Part shown: piece after piece, positions 50,089 through 58,947 of the stretch
How the letters are laid out: each line of letters begins with the position of its first letter
Numbering within the stretch: position 1 is the first letter of the stretch
Origin: AC-32 sp963755635
GTDB lineage: Bacteria; Actinomycetota; Thermoleophilia; Gaiellales; Gaiellaceae
Direction of reading: 5' to 3'
Assembly: GCA_963755635.1 (NCBI GenBank)
Contig: CAVWKS010000010.1
Location: forward strand, 248,001-312,000
Length of the DNA stretch: 64,000 nt
Notes under the pieces: model-generated
Databases searched by the model: none
Told to the model about the DNA's origin: nothing
The model's input: only the letters and a program-made list of their open reading frames with translations
Program-made: the position numbers and the translations under genes

Positions 50089-50956
50089 GGCCGGCTCTCG
50101 TCGCAACGCGCGCTGGCGCTGCTCGCCGCGGGAACGGCCTGCGGCGAGCGGGCCGAGCCGACCGGGGCCGACGGTCCGCGATCTACCCCGTGACCGTCCA
50201 GGGAGCCGCGGAGCGGCCGACCGCCCTGACGAAGGCGCCGCAGCGGATCGTCCCGCTCGGACCGGGCCCGCGGCGGATCCTGCGGGCGCTCCGCCTGGAC
50301 AGCCGAACCGTGCCCGTCGACGACTCGCTCGTCGGGTTGCCGCTGGTCGCGCAAATCCGCAAGGCGCGGCCGGACCTGATCGTCGCGTCGGGCGACGCCG
50401 ACCCGCTCGACCTCGCGCGCGCCCGCTCGGCCACCCACGCGGCGGTCTACGTCACGCCGCAGAGCTCGCTCGAGCGACGTCGAGCGCGCGATCGGCGACA
50501 TCGGGCTGCTGACCGGCCGGCCCGTCGCGGCGCGGCAGCTGACGGCCTCGATCCAACGCACTCGCCGCCGGATCTCCGCGAACGCTCAGCGGCTCGCCGG
50601 CGGTGCCGACCTTCATCGACGTCGGCGGCTTCTCGACGGTTGGCTCACGCACGCCTGCTCGGAGACATCGTCAGAACGCCGCGAACGGCAACGACGTGGC
50701 CGGGACGAGCCCCGAGCAGGGGCCGTTCCCGCTCACGCGCCTCGCCAAGCTCGACCCGCAGGCCTACGTCGCCGTCTCGAGCAGCGGGCACGACGCTGGC
50801 GCAGCTGCGCGCGAACCGGCTGACGAAGAAGCTCGCGGCGGTGCGCTCGGGCCGCTTCGGCGTCGTGCCGGTCCGGCCTCGTCCAGCCCGGGCCGGACGT
50901 CGGCAAGGCCCTCGCTCGCGGTCGCGCGGATCCTGCACCCGGACGCGTTCCGCTGA
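50085..50956 (+). CDS. Substrate-binding lipoprotein of a metal/B12 ABC transporter, many frameshifts
   Basis: Reading across frames gives a lipoprotein: MRPALVATRA, then ALALLAAGTACGERAEP with lipobox Cys, then VTVQGAAERPTALTKAPQRIVPLGPGPRRILRALRLD, a PF01497-type (BtuF/FhuD) opening. Later pieces are RKARPDLIVASG, DVERAIGDIGLLTGRP, VPTFIDVGGFSTVGSR, LLGDIVR, PLTRLAKLDPQAYVAV, TTLAQLRANRLTKKLAAVRSGRFGVVP and a final VARILHPDAFR to TGA 50956. I count roughly ten indels. No permease or ATPase gene is adjacent. Ligand (cobalamin, haem, ferric chelate) is unknown. Confidence 0.62.
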
Positions 50957-51618
50957 GCCCGCCGCCGCGAGCAACCGCAAGCTCGCCGGGTGGCTCGGGC
51001 TCGCGACGGGAGCGCTCGCCGCGTTCGCGTACGTCGGCCGCGCGAGCGGCGGCAAGCCGCCGCGCGACGCGCTCTACCAGTACGGCTTCGCCGTCAGCGG
51101 GCTGATCGAGGAGCTGCTCGTGCTCGGGATCGTCCTCTGGATCGCGCGCGGGATCCCCTGGAGCGAGCTCGGCGTGCGGGCGCCGCGCTCCTGGGCCGCG
51201 GCGCTCGGGCTCGCTCTTGCCCTCTTCGTCGCGCTCCTGATCGTCGAGCAGCTGCTCGAGCGCGTGCTGCACGCGAGCCGCGAGCAGGGCCTCGAGCCCT
51301 CGCACTGGGAGCCGAGCAAGGCGCTCGCCGTTCGCGCTCAACGCCGTCGTCATCGTGCTCGTCGCGCCGTTCGCGGAGGAGCTCACCTACCGCGGCCTGG
51401 GGATCGCCGTGCTCGCGCGCTTCGGCCCGGTCGTCGGCCGTGCCGTGCACCGCGATCGCCTTCGCGGCAGCCCACGGGCTCGTCCAGGGATTCCTGGCGC
51501 TGTTCATCTTCGGCGCCGCGATCGCGATCCTCCGGCTGCGCACCGGGAGCGTCTTCCCGGGATGCTCTTCCACGCGTGCTTCAACGGGATTGCGCTCGCA
51601 GTGGCATTCGTCCGCTAG
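50957..51618 (+). CDS. CPBP intramembrane metalloprotease, frameshifted
   Basis: CAAX-protease/bacteriocin-processing family membrane protein. In successive frames: NRKLAGWLGLATGALAAFAYVG, GFAVSGLIEELLVLGIVLWIARG, LGLALALFVALLIVEQLLE, then (after +1 near 51328) VAPFAEELTYRGLGIAVL, then IAFAAAHGLVQGFLALFIFGAAIAILRLRTGSVFPG and MLFHACFNGIALAVAFVR. The three conserved motifs EExxxR, FxxxH and HxxxN are all present, so the protein is intact if three indels are corrected. The start codon is unclear, close after the previous TGA. Confidence 0.72.
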
Positions 51619-51638
51619 CGCGAACTATTCTCCCGCGC

Positions 51639-52993
51639 GTGCGGCGCGCAGCGATCCTCGTCTCGGCTCTCGCGGTCGTGTTCGTCCCGGCCGCGCACGC
51701 CGCGCCGGCCGGCCGTGACCGTGCAGGCCTCGCCGGCGAGCGGCGCGGCTCCGCTGACCGTCACGCTGACCGCGAGCGGCGACGTCGGCGACCTACCACT
51801 GGGACCTCGGCGACGGCACGACCGCCGACGGGCCCGTCGTCCAGCACGTCTATCCGGCCGGGCGCTTCGTCGCGCACGTGACGGCGACATCGCCGGCCGG
51901 CGGGACCTCGCAGGCGTCGGTGACGATCACCTCGTACGGGCTGACCCTCTCCGGGCCGCGCAGCGCCGGCTACGGACAGCGCGCGCGCTTCCACGGGCGG
52001 CTCGTGCCGGGCCTCAAGGGCGCGCGCGTCGTGCTCTACCGCGGGACGACCCGGATCGGCAGCGCCAAGACGAGCGCGGCGGGCGCTTCTCGATCCGCGG
52101 CCGGGTCGGAACGCCCGACGCGCAGTACACCGCGCGCTCGGCCCGGCCGTCTCGGCGCCGGCACGCTGGCGGTCCAGCCCGGCGCTGACGCCGCGTTCAT
52201 CGGCTCGGGCCAGGTCGGCCGGCCGCTCGCCGTGATCGTCCGCGAGCGGCCCGCCGGCGCGGGCACGCTGACGGTCAAGGTCTGGCGCGGGAACGCGGCT
52301 CTTCGCCACGCGCAGCGGCAGCCGGCCGCCTGCGGATCAGGCTCAGCACGCGCGGGCGGCCACCTACCGGATCCGGCCGGCGTCGCGCCTGCGCAGGGGT
52401 ACGCGGCGAGCCGCGCGCTGGTCACGCACGCGGTCTTCGATCCCGAACCTCCGCGTCGGCTCGCACGGGCGCGAGCGTCCTCGCGCTCGAGCAGCGGCTG
52501 CACGAGCTCCACTACGCCCTCGGCGCGATCAACGGCTACTACGGCTTCGACACCGCGGACGCGGTCGTCGCCTTCCAGAAGCTGCACGGGCTCGCCGCGC
52601 ACCGGCGCGACCGACGCACGCTTCTGGCGGGAGCTCGAGGTCGCGCACGTCCCGGTTCCCCGCCACGCGCGGCGCCGGCCTGCACGTCGAGGTGAGCAAG
52701 GAGCTGCAGGTGCTGTTCCTCGTCCGGGACGGCGAGGTCGCGCTCGTCTCGACCGTCTCGACCGGCGCGACGGGCAACACGCCGTCGGCCTCTGGCACGT
52801 CTACAGCAAGGTGCCGGGCTTCAACGCGAAGCAGATGTACTACTCGTCGTTCTTCGTCGGCGGCTTCGCGATCCACGGCTACCACAGCGTGCCGACCTAT
52901 CCCGCGAGCCACGGCTGCGTCCGCATCCCGCTCTGGGTCGCGCCGCGCGTCTACTCGCTGCTCGACTACGGCACGGCGGTCTACATCTACTAG
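51639..52993 (+). CDS. L,D-transpeptidase with PKD-like and peptidoglycan-binding domains, many frameshifts
   Basis: Begins VRRAAILVSALAVVFVPAAHAAPA, a clear signal peptide. Next come a PKD-like domain (VTVQASPASGAAPLTVTLTA, then YHWDLGDGTTADGPVVQHVY), Ig-like repeats (GLTLSGPRSAGYGQRARFHG), a PG_binding_1 domain (ALEQRLHELHYALGAINGYYGFDT, AVVAFQKLHGL) and a C-terminal YkuD domain (KELQVLFLVRDGEVALVSTVSTG, HVYSKVPGFN) with the catalytic His and Cys in SVPTYPASHGCVRIPLW. It makes 3-3 peptidoglycan crosslinks in the wall. About eight indels interrupt it; the last 300 nt read in one or two frames to TAG 52993. Confidence 0.75.
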
Positions 52994-53448
52994 CGTCGCC
53001 GTCGCGTCGCGGTCGTCGCTGGCCGCGGCTGGCTCGTCTACACGCAGGTGTGGGGCGCGGGCGGACTCGCACCCGGTCGCCTGGCGCGACGTGACCGGGA
53101 AGATGGGCACGGTCGAGTTCACCCGGCGGGCGCCTCGGCGTCTACCACTCGCGCGGCTCGTTCACGCGCCTGCTCGACGCGACCATGCCGGGCCGGGCGC
53201 CGCAGCCGCCGAAGCTCGACTGGAACCGCGACCAGCTCGTGGTGATCTCGCTCGGCCCGCGCTCGAGCACCGGCTACTCGCTCATGATCGACCGCGTGGT
53301 CGAGCGCCGCCGCGGGATCTACGTCTACGCCCACGAGCAGACGCCGTCGCTCGGCGAACCGGTCGAGGCGCGGGTCACGTACGTCTACCGCGTGCTCGCG
53401 ATGCACGGGCACGCGAAGCCCGTGTACGTCAAGCTGCGAGGACGATGA
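52994..53448 (+). CDS. PrcB C-terminal-like domain protein, frameshifted
   Basis: The second half reads PPKLDWNRDQLVVISLGPRSSTGYSLMIDRVVERRRGIYVYAHEQTPSLGEPVEARVTYVYRVLAM, the strand pattern of the PrcB C-terminal domain with G-x-x-S-T-G-Y. Upstream pieces in other frames are RRRRVAVVAGRGWLVYTQVWG (possible membrane anchor) and VAWRDVTGKMGTVEFT. The 5' end cannot be fixed because of indels. Its TGA (53446-53448) overlaps the ATG of the chorismate mutase gene. Function unknown. Confidence 0.5.
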
Positions 53449-53725
53449 GCGAGCCAGACCCGCTGATCCGACAGCTGCGAGAGCAGATCTCCGACAACGA
53501 CCGCGCGATCGTCGAGGCGCTCAACGCGCGGCTCAAGCTCGTCGCGCGCCTGAAGAGCTACAAGGAGTCGCGCGGGATGTCGTTCGTCGACCCCGAGCGC
53601 GAGGAGTGGATGCTGCAGTACCTGAGCCGCGCAAACCGCGGGCCGCTCTCGGCGGAGGGCCTGCGGGAGCTCCTCGAGGCGATCCTCGACCTCACCAAGC
53701 GCGAGGTCGAGCGCGGCAGGGCTAG
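53445..53725 (+). CDS. Chorismate mutase type II (AroQ class)
   Basis: All-helical chorismate mutase domain of about 90 residues converting chorismate to prephenate. LIRQLREQISDNDRAIVEALNARLKLVARLKSYKESRG with the conserved helix-1 Arg, then DPEREEWMLQYLSRANRGPLSAEGLRELLEAILDLTKREVE. As written the frame runs to 53765, but a one-base indel near 53712-53720 would end it at TAG 53723-53725, which shares CTAG with the convergent nuclease gene as at other convergent pairs here. No other aromatic-pathway genes are adjacent. Confidence 0.85.
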
Positions 53726-54232
53726 TCCTCTTCGCCGCTCGCCTCGGCGAACTCGTCCGGGGTGACGTGCTCGAGGAACTGCTTGAACTCGGAGACGATC
53801 TCCTGCCTCCTCGTTCACTTCCTCGCCCTCGCCCTCGAACTCGATCGCCGACTCCTCGATGACCTCTTCGGCCGCGAAGATCGGCGCGTCGGCGCGAACG
53901 GCCAGCGCGATCGCATCGGACGGCCGCGAGTCGATCTCGATCTCCGAGCCGTTCTGCTGGACGGTGATGCTCGCGTAGAAGGTGTTCTCCTTCAGCTCGG
54001 TGACGGTGATGCGGACGACCTGCGCGTCGAGCTCGCCGAGCATGGCGGTGACGAGGTCGTGAGTCATCGGCCTGGGCGTGCTCGCGCCCTGCAGCTTCAT
54101 CAGGATCGCGGCCGCTTCCGGGTGGCCGATCCAGATCGGGAGGAACTTGTTCCCGTCGGCTGTCTTGAGGAGAACGATCGGCTGCTTGCCGACGAGGTCG
54201 AAACTCACGCCGTAGATGACCATCTCGTACAT
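53722..54232 (-). CDS. Bifunctional nuclease domain protein (BFN), frameshifted
   Basis: Begins MYEMVIYGVSFDLVGKQPIVLLKTADGNKFLPIWIGHPEAAAI, the BFN/DUF151 fold, with ITVTELKENTFYASITV and the conserved SRPSDAIALAVR motif (about residues 100-111). After EFEGEGEEVNEE a +1 shift near 53805-53815 moves the tail to QEIVSEFKQFLEHVTPDEFAEASGEED, ending at TAG 53722-53724. 169 residues when corrected. BFN proteins have RNase/DNase activity in plants and are of unclear role in bacteria. TATGAT 18 nt upstream is a good -10. Confidence 0.88.
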
Positions 54233-54278
54233 CGGGCGTCCCGAGCCTCGATCATAGCCAGAGGGTAGCGCGTGAAAC

Positions 54279-54459
54279 TCAGCTCGCTTCGCGGCTGCCG
54301 TTCGGCGGGCAGGGCTCCAGCTCGGTGATTGGCGCGCGTCGTCTGCTCGCCCGTCTGGGCGTCCTCGAGCATGGCGCGCCTGTTGGGCACGCTCATCGGG
54401 TCGAGCCCGCGCAGAAAGTAGCGCCGGCCCTGATGGAGGACGGGGTCACCAATCTTCAT
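54279..54459 (-). CDS. Small conserved-looking protein, frameshifted
   Basis: ATG 54459 lies 6 nt after AGTACT on minus. It reads MKIGDPVLHQGRRYFLRGLDP, MSVPNRRAMLEDAQTGEQTTRA, then after a +1 shift near 54328 ITELEPCPPNGSREAS to TGA 54279-54281, about 59 residues. The beta-strand rich pattern and codon bias look real, but I do not recognise a family. It lies between the bifunctional nuclease and tRNA-Ile. Confidence 0.5.
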
Positions 54460-54531
54460 CGCCGCAGTACTGAGACGTCTTTCCTTTGTCGGCGGCACAT
54501 TCTGAGGCGGTGCGGCTACCATGGGCCGCTC

Positions 54532-54603
54532 GGGCGTAGCTCAGTTGGTTAGAGCGCCGCTCTGATAAGGCGGAGGTCCGTGGTTCGAATCCACGATCGT
54601 CCC
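54532..54603 (+). tRNA. tRNA-Ile (GAT) with irregular acceptor stem
   Basis: D arm GCTCAGTTGGTTAGAGC, anticodon arm CCGCT-CTGATAA-GGCGG with GAT, T arm CGTGG-TTCGAAT-CCACG. The 3' acceptor strand ATCGTCC would pair with GGACGAT, but only GGGCG stands before TAGCTC: two bases appear missing and one pair is altered. The rest is canonical. CCA is not encoded. Confidence 0.85.
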
Positions 54604-54689
54604 GCCTATCAGATGCGGCGCTGCTAAGCCAACTGGCTGCTAGAGTCGCCCGCGGCGCGCCGCCGCTGTAGCGGCGACCGATCCGGCGG

Positions 54690-55660
54690 TCAGGTGGTGT
54701 GGAACTCCGCCCACAGCGGGCGGTGGTCGCACATGTGGTACCTGACGTAGCTCAGGAACGGCGAGCCGGGCGTGCTGCCCACAGGTCCTGGAAAAGCGCG
54801 CCGTCGAAGTCGAAGACGTTGCTCGCGCCGGTGAAGCGGTCCTGCGTCGCGCCGGGGAAGAACGCGATCTGGTCGTAGTACGAGTCGGACGCGATCGCCG
54901 AGCCGATCTGTGAGCGTGTGCGGCGGCACGTGGAGGCCCGCGCGCAGAGGGCGTCGAAGATCGGGTCGCCGGTTTCCTGCTTCGGGAGGTTGAAGTCGCC
55001 GAGCGGGACGACCTCCGGGACGTACGAACGCGCGTCGCGGTGCTTGCGGTCCGCCCACCACGCGACCGCGAACGTCTCGAGCACGCGCCGGTCGACGTCG
55101 GGCGGATCCGGTCGAGCCGTAGTAGAGATGGACGTTCAGCAAGGAGAAGCGGAAGACCCGCACTCGAAGCTCGCGAGGTAGGGCCCGCGGTCGAAGCCCG
55201 GGAACGTGGTCGTCGTGCCCGGCAGCTTGATCGCCGAGAGCTGGCTCGGCGGGATCGAGAGCCGCCCGACCTCCTTCAGCCTCTTCACCTTCCGCGTGTC
55301 GTAGAGGAACGCCTGCCGCTCCTGGTTGCCCGAGGCGTCGGAGAAGAGCAGGTCGTAGCGAGCCGGCAGCTTCGAGTGGATCGCCTCGATCCCGCGCAGG
55401 TCGTCGTTCACCTCCTGCACCGCGACGAGGTCGAACCACGTCATCACCTCGGCGATCAACGCGTAGTCGGAGTCGAGCCGGTCCTGGACGCCGAGGTTCG
55501 CGATGTTCCAGGTCGCGAGCAGCAGGCGGTCGCGGCCCTTCGCCGGGATCTGCCGCCCGGGCTTCTGCCGCCGGTAGGCGCGCACGGCCGCGATCTCGCG
55601 GTCGAGGTCGTACTCGTAGTCGAAGCGCGGCTTCGGGAAAGGCGGCATCCCCGAACGCAT
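54690..55660 (-). CDS. Endonuclease/exonuclease/phosphatase family hydrolase, frameshifted
   Basis: EEP-fold protein. FDYEYDLDREIAAVRAYRR, LLLATWNIANLGVQDR (Asn ligand), LVAVQEVNDD (Glu ligand), then in the next frame VRVFRFSLLNVHLYYGST, DPPDVDRRVLETFAVAWW, PEVVPLGDFNLPKQE (Asp/Asn pair), SDSYYDQIAF, and finally SYVRYHMCDHRPLWAEFHTT with the catalytic DH. All motifs of a DNase I-like hydrolase are present; about five indels separate them. No signal peptide is seen. DNA, phosphoinositide or sphingomyelin-type substrates are possible. ATG 55648 is an alternative start. Confidence 0.72.
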
Positions 55661-55757
55661 TGTGCTCAGTGGCGCCGTTCGGCCACCCCGCGTTTAGCAA
55701 AACGGCCCCCTCGGCAAGCCCCGCTGCACTACCCCGTGACGAAGGAGGCCACCAGCC

Positions 55758-56739
55758 ATGTCCGAAGCAGTCGAGGAACTCGAAGACAAGGTTTCATCCA
55801 ACGGATCCGACGAGGTCGCTCCCGCCTGTCCGGGCTGGGCGGCAAAAGCGTGCTCTTCCCGTGCAGCGGCAGCCGCGAGTGCCGCGGCCGCCGGGCTCGC
55901 CGCCAAGAAGGGCCCGGACCTGATGAAGAAGCTTCAGGGCGAGGCGGGCGAAGAGGGCGAGGAGATCGGCAAGAAGGGCATGCAGGGCCTGAAGAAGGGG
56001 CCTCGCGTCGAGCGGCCCCGCCGGCAAGATCGCCTCGAAGCTGATGGGCGGCGGTGGCGGTGACGACGGAGGAGGCGGCCAGAAGGGCGGCAAGACGCGC
56101 CGGCTCCCGATTCAGCGCTGGACTGACGTCGCCGTTCCGGTCGACAAGGCCTACCAGGCGTGGACGCAGTTCGAGGAGTTCCCGAAGTTCATGCACCGCG
56201 TCCTCGAGGTGAAGAAGGAGGACCAGGACAAGATCCACTGGCGCGAGAAGATCTGGTTCAGCACGCGCGAGTGGGACGGGGAGATCACCGAGCGGCGCAA
56301 GAACGACCGCATCGCGTGGAAGTCGGTGAGCGGCACCCAGCACTCCGGCGTGATCAGCTTCCACAAGCTGGACTCGAACCTCACGCGGGTGCTCGTCACG
56401 CTCGACTTCGTGCCTTCGGGATCCTCGAGAAGATGGCCTCGGGCATGCGCTTCGTGAAGCGCGCCGTCGAGGCCGACCTCGCCCGCTTCAAGGCGTACGT
56501 CGAGTTCGGCGACGTCAAGGGCCTCGAGTACAAGTCGACGCCCGCCGAGATGGAGCAGAACCAGGGCGAAGAGGAAAGGACGACGAGAGCGGCGACGAGC
56601 AGGAAGCTCAAGGCCGCGGCGACGACAGCCTGACGACGCCGGCGACGACGACAAGGACCGCGACTCGGACCGCGAGGACAGGGCAAAGCGGCGCGAAGAG
56701 CGCAGCAAGTCGCGTGGCCTCCTCGTCGTGAGCGGTTAG
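55758..56739 (+). CDS. SRPBCC-domain gas-vesicle cluster protein (GvpZ-like), frameshifted
   Basis: First gene of the gas-vesicle operon, with SD GAAGGAGG (55741-55748). N-terminal acidic piece MSEAVEELEDKVSSNGSDEV, an Ala-rich stretch AAAAASAAAAGLAAKKG, then the START/SRPBCC domain (IQRWTDVAVPVDKAYQAWTQFEEFPKFMHRV, WDGEITERRKNDRIAW, GVISFHKLDSNLTRVLVTLDFVP, EKMASGMRFVKRAVEADLARFKAYVE) and a charged tail to TAG 56737-56739. Cyclase/dehydrase-like proteins of this kind occur in Streptomyces gvp clusters as gvpZ. Indels near 55825-55850, 56003, 56415 and 56580 are needed to join it. Confidence 0.75.
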
Positions 56740-56770
56740 AAGCGGGTAATCCGGGCAAAAGCTGCGTCAA

Positions 56771-57223
56771 ATGGCCATCGCCACCCAGGGAACCGCGAGC
56801 AACTACCTCCAGCGCGCGCCCAGCCCGAGCGGGCTCGCGGATGTCGTCGACCTGATCCTCGACAAGGGGCTCGTGATCGACGCCTACGTGCGGATCGCCG
56901 TGATCGGGATCGAGCTGATCACGATCGACGCGCGGATCGTGATCGCGAGCGTCGACACCTACCTGCGCTTCGCCGAGCAGGTCAACCGGCTCGACCTCAC
57001 GCAGACGGAGCTCGCCGGCCTCCCGGAGCTGCAGGAGAAGGGCGCCGAGAAGATGACCGAAGGCGCGATCGAGGGCGTCGAGGACGAGGTCACTCCCGAC
57101 AGCCCCGGCATCCGCAAGGCGATGAAGGGCGCGGCGGCCGCAGCGGCAGTCGGGGCAGCGGCGGCGGCGGCACGTCAGATCGCCTCGAAGCGGAACGAGG
57201 ACGGCTCGGGCGGTGACGACTGA
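56771..57223 (+). CDS. gvpA: Gas vesicle structural protein GvpA, copy 1, with long C-terminal tail
   Basis: Main shell protein of gas vesicles. Residues 20-75 form the GvpA core (GLADVVDLILDKGLVIDAYVRIAVIGIELITIDARIVIASVDTYLRFAE). A tail of about 70 residues follows: acidic/neutral linker, then an Ala-rich helix (residues 113-140) and a charged end. GvpA is usually about 75-140 residues. DNA of codons 5-74 is identical to copy 2, while the tails differ completely. Its TGA overlaps the next ATG by one base. Confidence 0.95.
   Translation: MAIATQGTASNYLQRAPSPSGLADVVDLILDKGLVIDAYVRIAVIGIELITIDARIVIASVDTYLRFAEQVNRLDLTQTELAGLPELQEKGAEKMTEGAIEGVEDEVTPDSPGIRKAMKGAAAAAAVGAAAAAARQIASKRNEDGSGGDD
56783..56994 (+). 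repeat. 212-bp direct repeat, copy 1 (gvpA core)
   Basis: By eye identical base for base to 57553-57764, 770 bp downstream. Differences begin at codons 2 and 4 on one side and at an Asp codon (GAC versus GAT) on the other. Confidence 0.9.
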
Positions 57224-57541
57224 TGGCGGAGAGCGGAGAGGCGGCGCCGCATGGCCGCACGAGCGGCCTGCTCAAGTCCATGGCGAGAAAGGCGCTCGCG
57301 CCGCTCGTCGCCGCGGTGGTCCACGCGGCCAGCGCCTACCTCGGACGGAAAGCGGGCTCGCTCGCGCAAGAGAAGCTGCTCCCGATGCTGCGCGAGCGCG
57401 GCGGCAGCACGCAGGCCCCTGAGGACGCGGCCGCCGACAAAGGGGAGCCGAGCCGCGACACGCAGCGCCGAGACCGCGAGAAGCGCCGCAGCCGGCGCCG
57501 AGAAGCTCTCGAGCACACGGGATCGACCTAAGGAGATCTGA
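57223..57541 (+). CDS. Gas-vesicle cluster accessory protein (unknown)
   Basis: MAESGEAAPHGRTSGLLKSMARKALAPLVAAVVHAASAYLGRKAG then LAQEKLLPMLRERGGSTQ: a basic, Ala-rich helix (residues 17-46) and an amphipathic region. The written frame ends at TAA 57529-57531 with an Arg-rich tail. One +1 shift near 57460 would give AETARSAAAGAEKLSSTRDRPKEI, ending in TGA that overlaps the gvpA2 ATG (57541), matching the coupling seen elsewhere in this operon. I do not recognise a named family; related proteins sit in other actinobacterial gvp clusters. Confidence 0.65.
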
Positions 57542-57924
57542 TGGCAATCGCAACCCAGGGAACCGCGAGCAACTACCTCCAGCGCGCGCCCAGCCCGAGC
57601 GGGCTCGCGGATGTCGTCGACCTGATCCTCGACAAGGGGCTCGTGATCGACGCCTACGTGCGGATCGCCGTGATCGGGATCGAGCTGATCACGATCGACG
57701 CGCGGATCGTGATCGCGAGCGTCGACACCTACCTGCGCTTCGCCGAGCAGGTCAACCGGCTCGATCTCACACAGACCGAGGCCGCCGGCCTCGCCGAACT
57801 CCGCGACGGCGGCGGCGGGGGCAACGGCGGCGGCGACGGGAAAGCCAAGGGGATGATGGAAGGAGCCAAGGACAAGGCCTCCGACGCGAAGGAGGGCCTG
57901 AAGGAGCGCGTGAAGCGCGACTAG
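57541..57924 (+). CDS. gvpA: Gas vesicle structural protein GvpA, copy 2
   Basis: 127 residues. The first 80 match copy 1 except at the last positions (TQTEAAGLAELR versus TQTELAGLPELQ). The tail is different: a Gly-rich linker (GGGGGNGGGDG) then a lysine-rich amphipathic helix (KAKGMMEGAKDKASDAKEGLKERVKRD) reminiscent of LEA/YtxH-like repeats. SD AAGGAG at 57530-57535. With copy 1 it could form a mixed shell with two outward-facing tails. Confidence 0.95.
   Translation: MAIATQGTASNYLQRAPSPSGLADVVDLILDKGLVIDAYVRIAVIGIELITIDARIVIASVDTYLRFAEQVNRLDLTQTEAAGLAELRDGGGGGNGGGDGKAKGMMEGAKDKASDAKEGLKERVKRD
57553..57764 (+). repeat. 212-bp direct repeat, copy 2 (gvpA core)
   Basis: Partner of 56783-56994. 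Perfect identity at synonymous sites points to recent duplication or gene conversion, or to assembly polishing. Confidence 0.9.
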
Positions 57925-57928
57925 GCAC

Positions 57929-58699
57929 ATGGCGCTCCAGACCCCCCCGACCCGGGCGCCGCTCTCAACCGCGCTGTACTGCTACGGCGTCACGTCCGCC
58001 GACGACGTGGCCTCGCAGCCGGACGCCGGCCTGGCCGACGCGTCGGTCGAGCCGGTTCGCTTCCGGCAAGCTCGCCGCCCTCGACGAGCGCCGCGCCGCC
58101 GGGAAAGGTCGGGCGCGACGGGCCGACCTGCTCAGGCACTTCGAGGTGCTCGCAACCGCCTTCGAGCGCGGGACCGTCGTCCCGCTTCGCTTCGGGATCG
58201 TCTTCGACGACGAGGACTCGCTCGTCTCGCGACTTCCTCGAGCCGCGCCACGACGAGCTGGCGGGGTTGCTGCGCGAGCTCCAGGGCCGCGTGGAGCTGC
58301 GGGTGACCGCTCACTACCGCGAAGAAGCCGTGCTGGCCGAGGTCGTTCGGGAGAGCCCGCGAGTCGCTCGCCTCCGCGAGCAGACGCGGGGCGGCGGAGT
58401 CCCCTCCGCTCCTCCTGGAGCTCGGCGAGCTCGTTTCGGCCGAGCTGCAGGCCCGGACGGCGCGCGATGCCCGCTCGATAGTGGAGCGGCTCGGGGCGAT
58501 CGCGATCGCCTACGACGTCTCGGACGAGCAGATCGAGCACCAGCTCCTACGGGCCTCCTTCCTCGTCGGGCGCAAGCGCATGAAAGCTTTCGACGAGGCG
58601 ATGGAGGAGCTCGCGGCCGCGCAGGCCGGGCGGGTCGACTTCTCGTATGTCGGGCCCCTCCCGCCGCACAGCTTCGTGAGCCTCGAGGAGCGCCGCTGA
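57929..58699 (+). CDS. gvpF: Gas vesicle protein GvpF/GvpL, copy 1, frameshifted
   Basis: GvpF/L family, a two-domain ferredoxin-like plus helical protein needed for shell assembly. TALYCYGVTSADDV at the N-terminus, then GKLAALDERRAAGK, LLRHFEVLATAFERGTVVPLRFGIVFDDEDSL (the family VVPLRFG motif), LLRELQGRVELRVTAHYREEAVLAEVV, then LLLELGELVSAELQAR and the C-terminal RASFLVGRKRMKAFDEAMEEL, VDFSYVGPLPPHSFVSLEE. Three +1 shifts (near 58065, 58232 and 58350-58400) separate the parts. The stop overlaps gvpG. Confidence 0.85.
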
Positions 58700-58947
58700 T
58701 GGGCATCATCACCGGCCTGCTGACGCTGCCGCTGGCGCCGGTCCGCGGGACGGTCTGGATCGCCGAGCAGCTCGCCGCCGAGGCCGAGCGCCAGCTCTAC
58801 GGCGCGCAGTCGGCACGCCGGCGGCTCCTGGTCGCCGAGCGGCAGCTCGAGCTGGGCGTCCTCTCGCCCGAGGAGTACGAGGTCGTCGAGGAAGCGGCGC
58901 TCGACCAGCTGGAAGCAGAACAGGAGGAGCGCGAATGGCTGACCTGA
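58699..58947 (+). CDS. gvpG: Gas vesicle protein GvpG
   Basis: 82 residues. GIITGLLTLPLAPVRGTVWIAEQLAAEAERQLYG and LELGVLSPEEYEVVEEAALDQLEAE are the GvpG signature: an N-terminal hydrophobic segment and a helical acidic C-terminal half. It is an accessory assembly protein. Start ATG overlaps the gvpF stop by one base (TGATG); the end overlaps gvpO by 13 nt. Confidence 0.93.
   Translation: MGIITGLLTLPLAPVRGTVWIAEQLAAEAERQLYGAQSARRRLLVAERQLELGVLSPEEYEVVEEAALDQLEAEQEEREWLT

Noticed and set aside
50085..53448. A block of true pseudogenes under decay
   Set aside because: Catalytic and binding motifs are intact in every gene, with shifts but few in-frame stops, on both strands and continuing into a tRNA. 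This fits sequencing indels better than loss of selection, though it cannot be proved here.
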